NCBI RefSeq assembly: GCF_964199755.1
Contig: NC_133896.1
Coordinates: forward strand, 94,178,200-94,242,199
Length of the DNA stretch: 64,000 nucleotides
Direction: 5' to 3'
Source: Larus michahellis
Taxonomy: Eukaryota > Chordata > Aves > Charadriiformes > Laridae
The translations under genes were made by a program, and so were the position numbers. Shown piece by piece: positions 62,836 through 64,000 of this stretch (the first letter of the stretch is position 1; each line of letters begins with the position of its first letter). Under the pieces are notes generated by a model. The model was not told the DNA's origin and made no database searches. It worked only from the letters and a program-made list of their open reading frames with translations.

Positions 62836-63134
62836 TTAGGAGGCTGTGGGATCCTCATCTGATCCATCAGAAGGGTTCACTGCTGGCCCTCCTGGGCTTT
62901 CTTCACCCAGTTTAGCTAGTTCGCGTGCAACTGGGGCAGAGCAAGTGCTGTCAGCTGCGCTTGGTCCAGCAGCTGTCCCACTCAAAGCAGCGCTGGCTGC
63001 TCCAGCAGGAGGATCTCCCATTATCTTGCTGGCAGATGTCTCCCCATGTAGTGCCAGATCAGCCATTACCCTCTCTGTGCCCCTGTGGATGATCTGATGA
63101 GCAGCAAAGATGTGTCTTCTTTGGGACTGCCTCA
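62836..63134 (-). CDS. CFAP91: CFAP91 (MAATS1) last coding exon
   Basis: On the - strand an acceptor (CTCTTTTTATGTACAG) ends at 63,135. It is followed by an open frame that completes a split codon (probably Val), then RQSQRRHIFAAHQIIHRG, and stops at TAA (62,838-62,836) after 98 residues. The motif resembles the C-terminus of vertebrate CFAP91 as I recall it (VRNAQRKHILAAHQIIHS), including the split Val. CFAP91 is a radial-spoke/calmodulin-complex adaptor of motile cilia and sperm flagella. Its convergent placement next to GSK3B fits human gene order. After the helix comes a tail of about 70 residues rich in Ala, Gly, Ser and Pro, ending in the acidic SDGSDEDPTAS. The tail is longer than my memory of the human one. 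Earlier exons lie beyond the window. Confidence 0.75.
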
Positions 63135-63135
63135 C

Positions 63136-64000
63136 TGTACATAAAAAGAGGTAAAGCTTTTACTGGGAAACGTGCAGGAAAGTGTTCTCCATAGGAGAGA
63201 AGGGAGGGATAGCTTTCAGTCTTCCTGCAGCTGTGGAAAAGCCTATCTTAGGGAAAAAAAAATCACGCCCTTCTAACTTTGGCTGAAAGCATTCTACTGC
63301 CACCTAATAGCAGCAACCAATTTTGCATTTCACTTTGAAGACTAGCCCCCACAGTGGAAAGCACAGGCAAAGTGTTTTCCTTTCCAGCTTAGGCTATAAC
63401 CGCCCAGGATATGTTATCAGGCTTTAAAATAACTTCAGTGTCTGTTAATTGCAGCAGGCCTCTGGAAGACCTGAGCTGGAATCTGTCCTCTCCTCTCTTA
63501 GGATTTTGCCTGCACTGAGAAACTCTTACTGAGGTCAAAGTAAGATTTGGAGACAGTATAGACACATTAAGTCACCTACCTTATCATCTCCTTTTTGCTG
63601 CTGCAGGATTGTTCTTTACTGTGTTTCACAGTTTTCATCCAATCTCATTTGTATATATTTCCAGCCCACCTCTTGCGAAATAATTACCCAAGCCAAAGCA
63701 TTTACCCTACCATTCTCTTCATTGCTCTTCACTATTCTTTGTTCCCTCTTTTCTCTCTCTCAACTTAACATGCTGGTAAACAATCATGGGGATTGAAACA
63801 CTGCGTGCTTGTAAGGAGGGTATGGGGAATGCTGCAGGAACGAGCTGTGGCTTTCATCATGTCACTTCCCTGCAAAAGTCCGAGACTCCGTGTTGCTTTG
63901 GTCTGGTTATGTTGTAAGGCTGAGCTGTATTTTCACTGTGAATCTGAACCACGAGTGTCTTGCATGCTGTCATACATTTCTGCATACTGTCACCAACTCA
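63136..64000 (-). other. CFAP91: CFAP91 intron upstream of the last exon (partial)
   Basis: Sequence upstream (on the - strand) of the terminal exon acceptor. One donor-like site (GTAGGTGAC on -, near 63,571-63,579) precedes the exon, but every in-phase reading into the last exon meets a stop, so I do not call an exon there. Nothing else is recognised to the window edge. Confidence 0.6.

Noticed and set aside
62846..63097. A + strand open frame starting after a TTTTAG that looks like an acceptor
   Set aside because: It is the antisense of the CFAP91 exon. The - strand reading has the better acceptor, an expected split valine and a recognisable helix motif.
63571..63660. Possible second CFAP91 exon ending at a GTAGGTGAC donor (- strand)
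   Set aside because: The phase needed to join the terminal exon runs into a stop codon directly before the donor, and the other frames are open only for short stretches.

Overview
The window is vertebrate nuclear DNA, almost certainly from a bird. It carries several CR1 LINE 3' ends, one of which ends in the tandem octamer ATTCTATG typical of avian CR1, and a solo LTR of avian endogenous-retrovirus type. The species cannot be named from the sequence. There is no bacterial or phage-like gene organisation.

Layout. Positions 1 to about 53,920 hold the 3' half of GSK3B (glycogen synthase kinase-3 beta) on the + strand: the end of intron 5, exons 6, 7 and 8, the alternative 39-nt neuronal exon (8b), exons 9, 10 and 11, and a long 3' UTR. 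The constitutive coding exons are 107, 98, 96, 187, 99 and 68 nt, with correct splice sites and phases. They encode residues 203-420 of a 420-residue kinase, or 433 residues with the extra exon. Exons 1-5, with the glycine loop and the catalytic lysine and aspartate, lie upstream of the window.

The introns hold two sense-strand CR1 fragments (intron 7), a 769-bp solo LTR with a nearly matching 5-bp target duplication (intron 8), simple repeats, and a CpG-rich patch with a cluster of unusual dyad motifs about 1.2 kb upstream of the neuronal exon. The 3' UTR is 5.4 kb to the first strong AATAAA and about 6.1 kb to a possible distal one. It contains a G-quadruplex-forming run, Pumilio-type octamers, a miR-26 8-mer and several internal A-tracts.

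Positions 54,700-62,300 are intergenic: GC-rich, with an ancient antisense CR1 remnant and two younger CR1 3' ends, and no gene I can support. At 62,836-63,134 on the - strand lies the last coding exon of a gene that I identify as CFAP91 (MAATS1), a ciliary radial-spoke protein, from its C-terminal helix motif and from synteny. It is convergent with GSK3B. In mammals NR1I2 (PXR) sits between these two genes; I see no trace of it here. The two genes are not known to work together, so their adjacency is conserved gene order and not a pathway.
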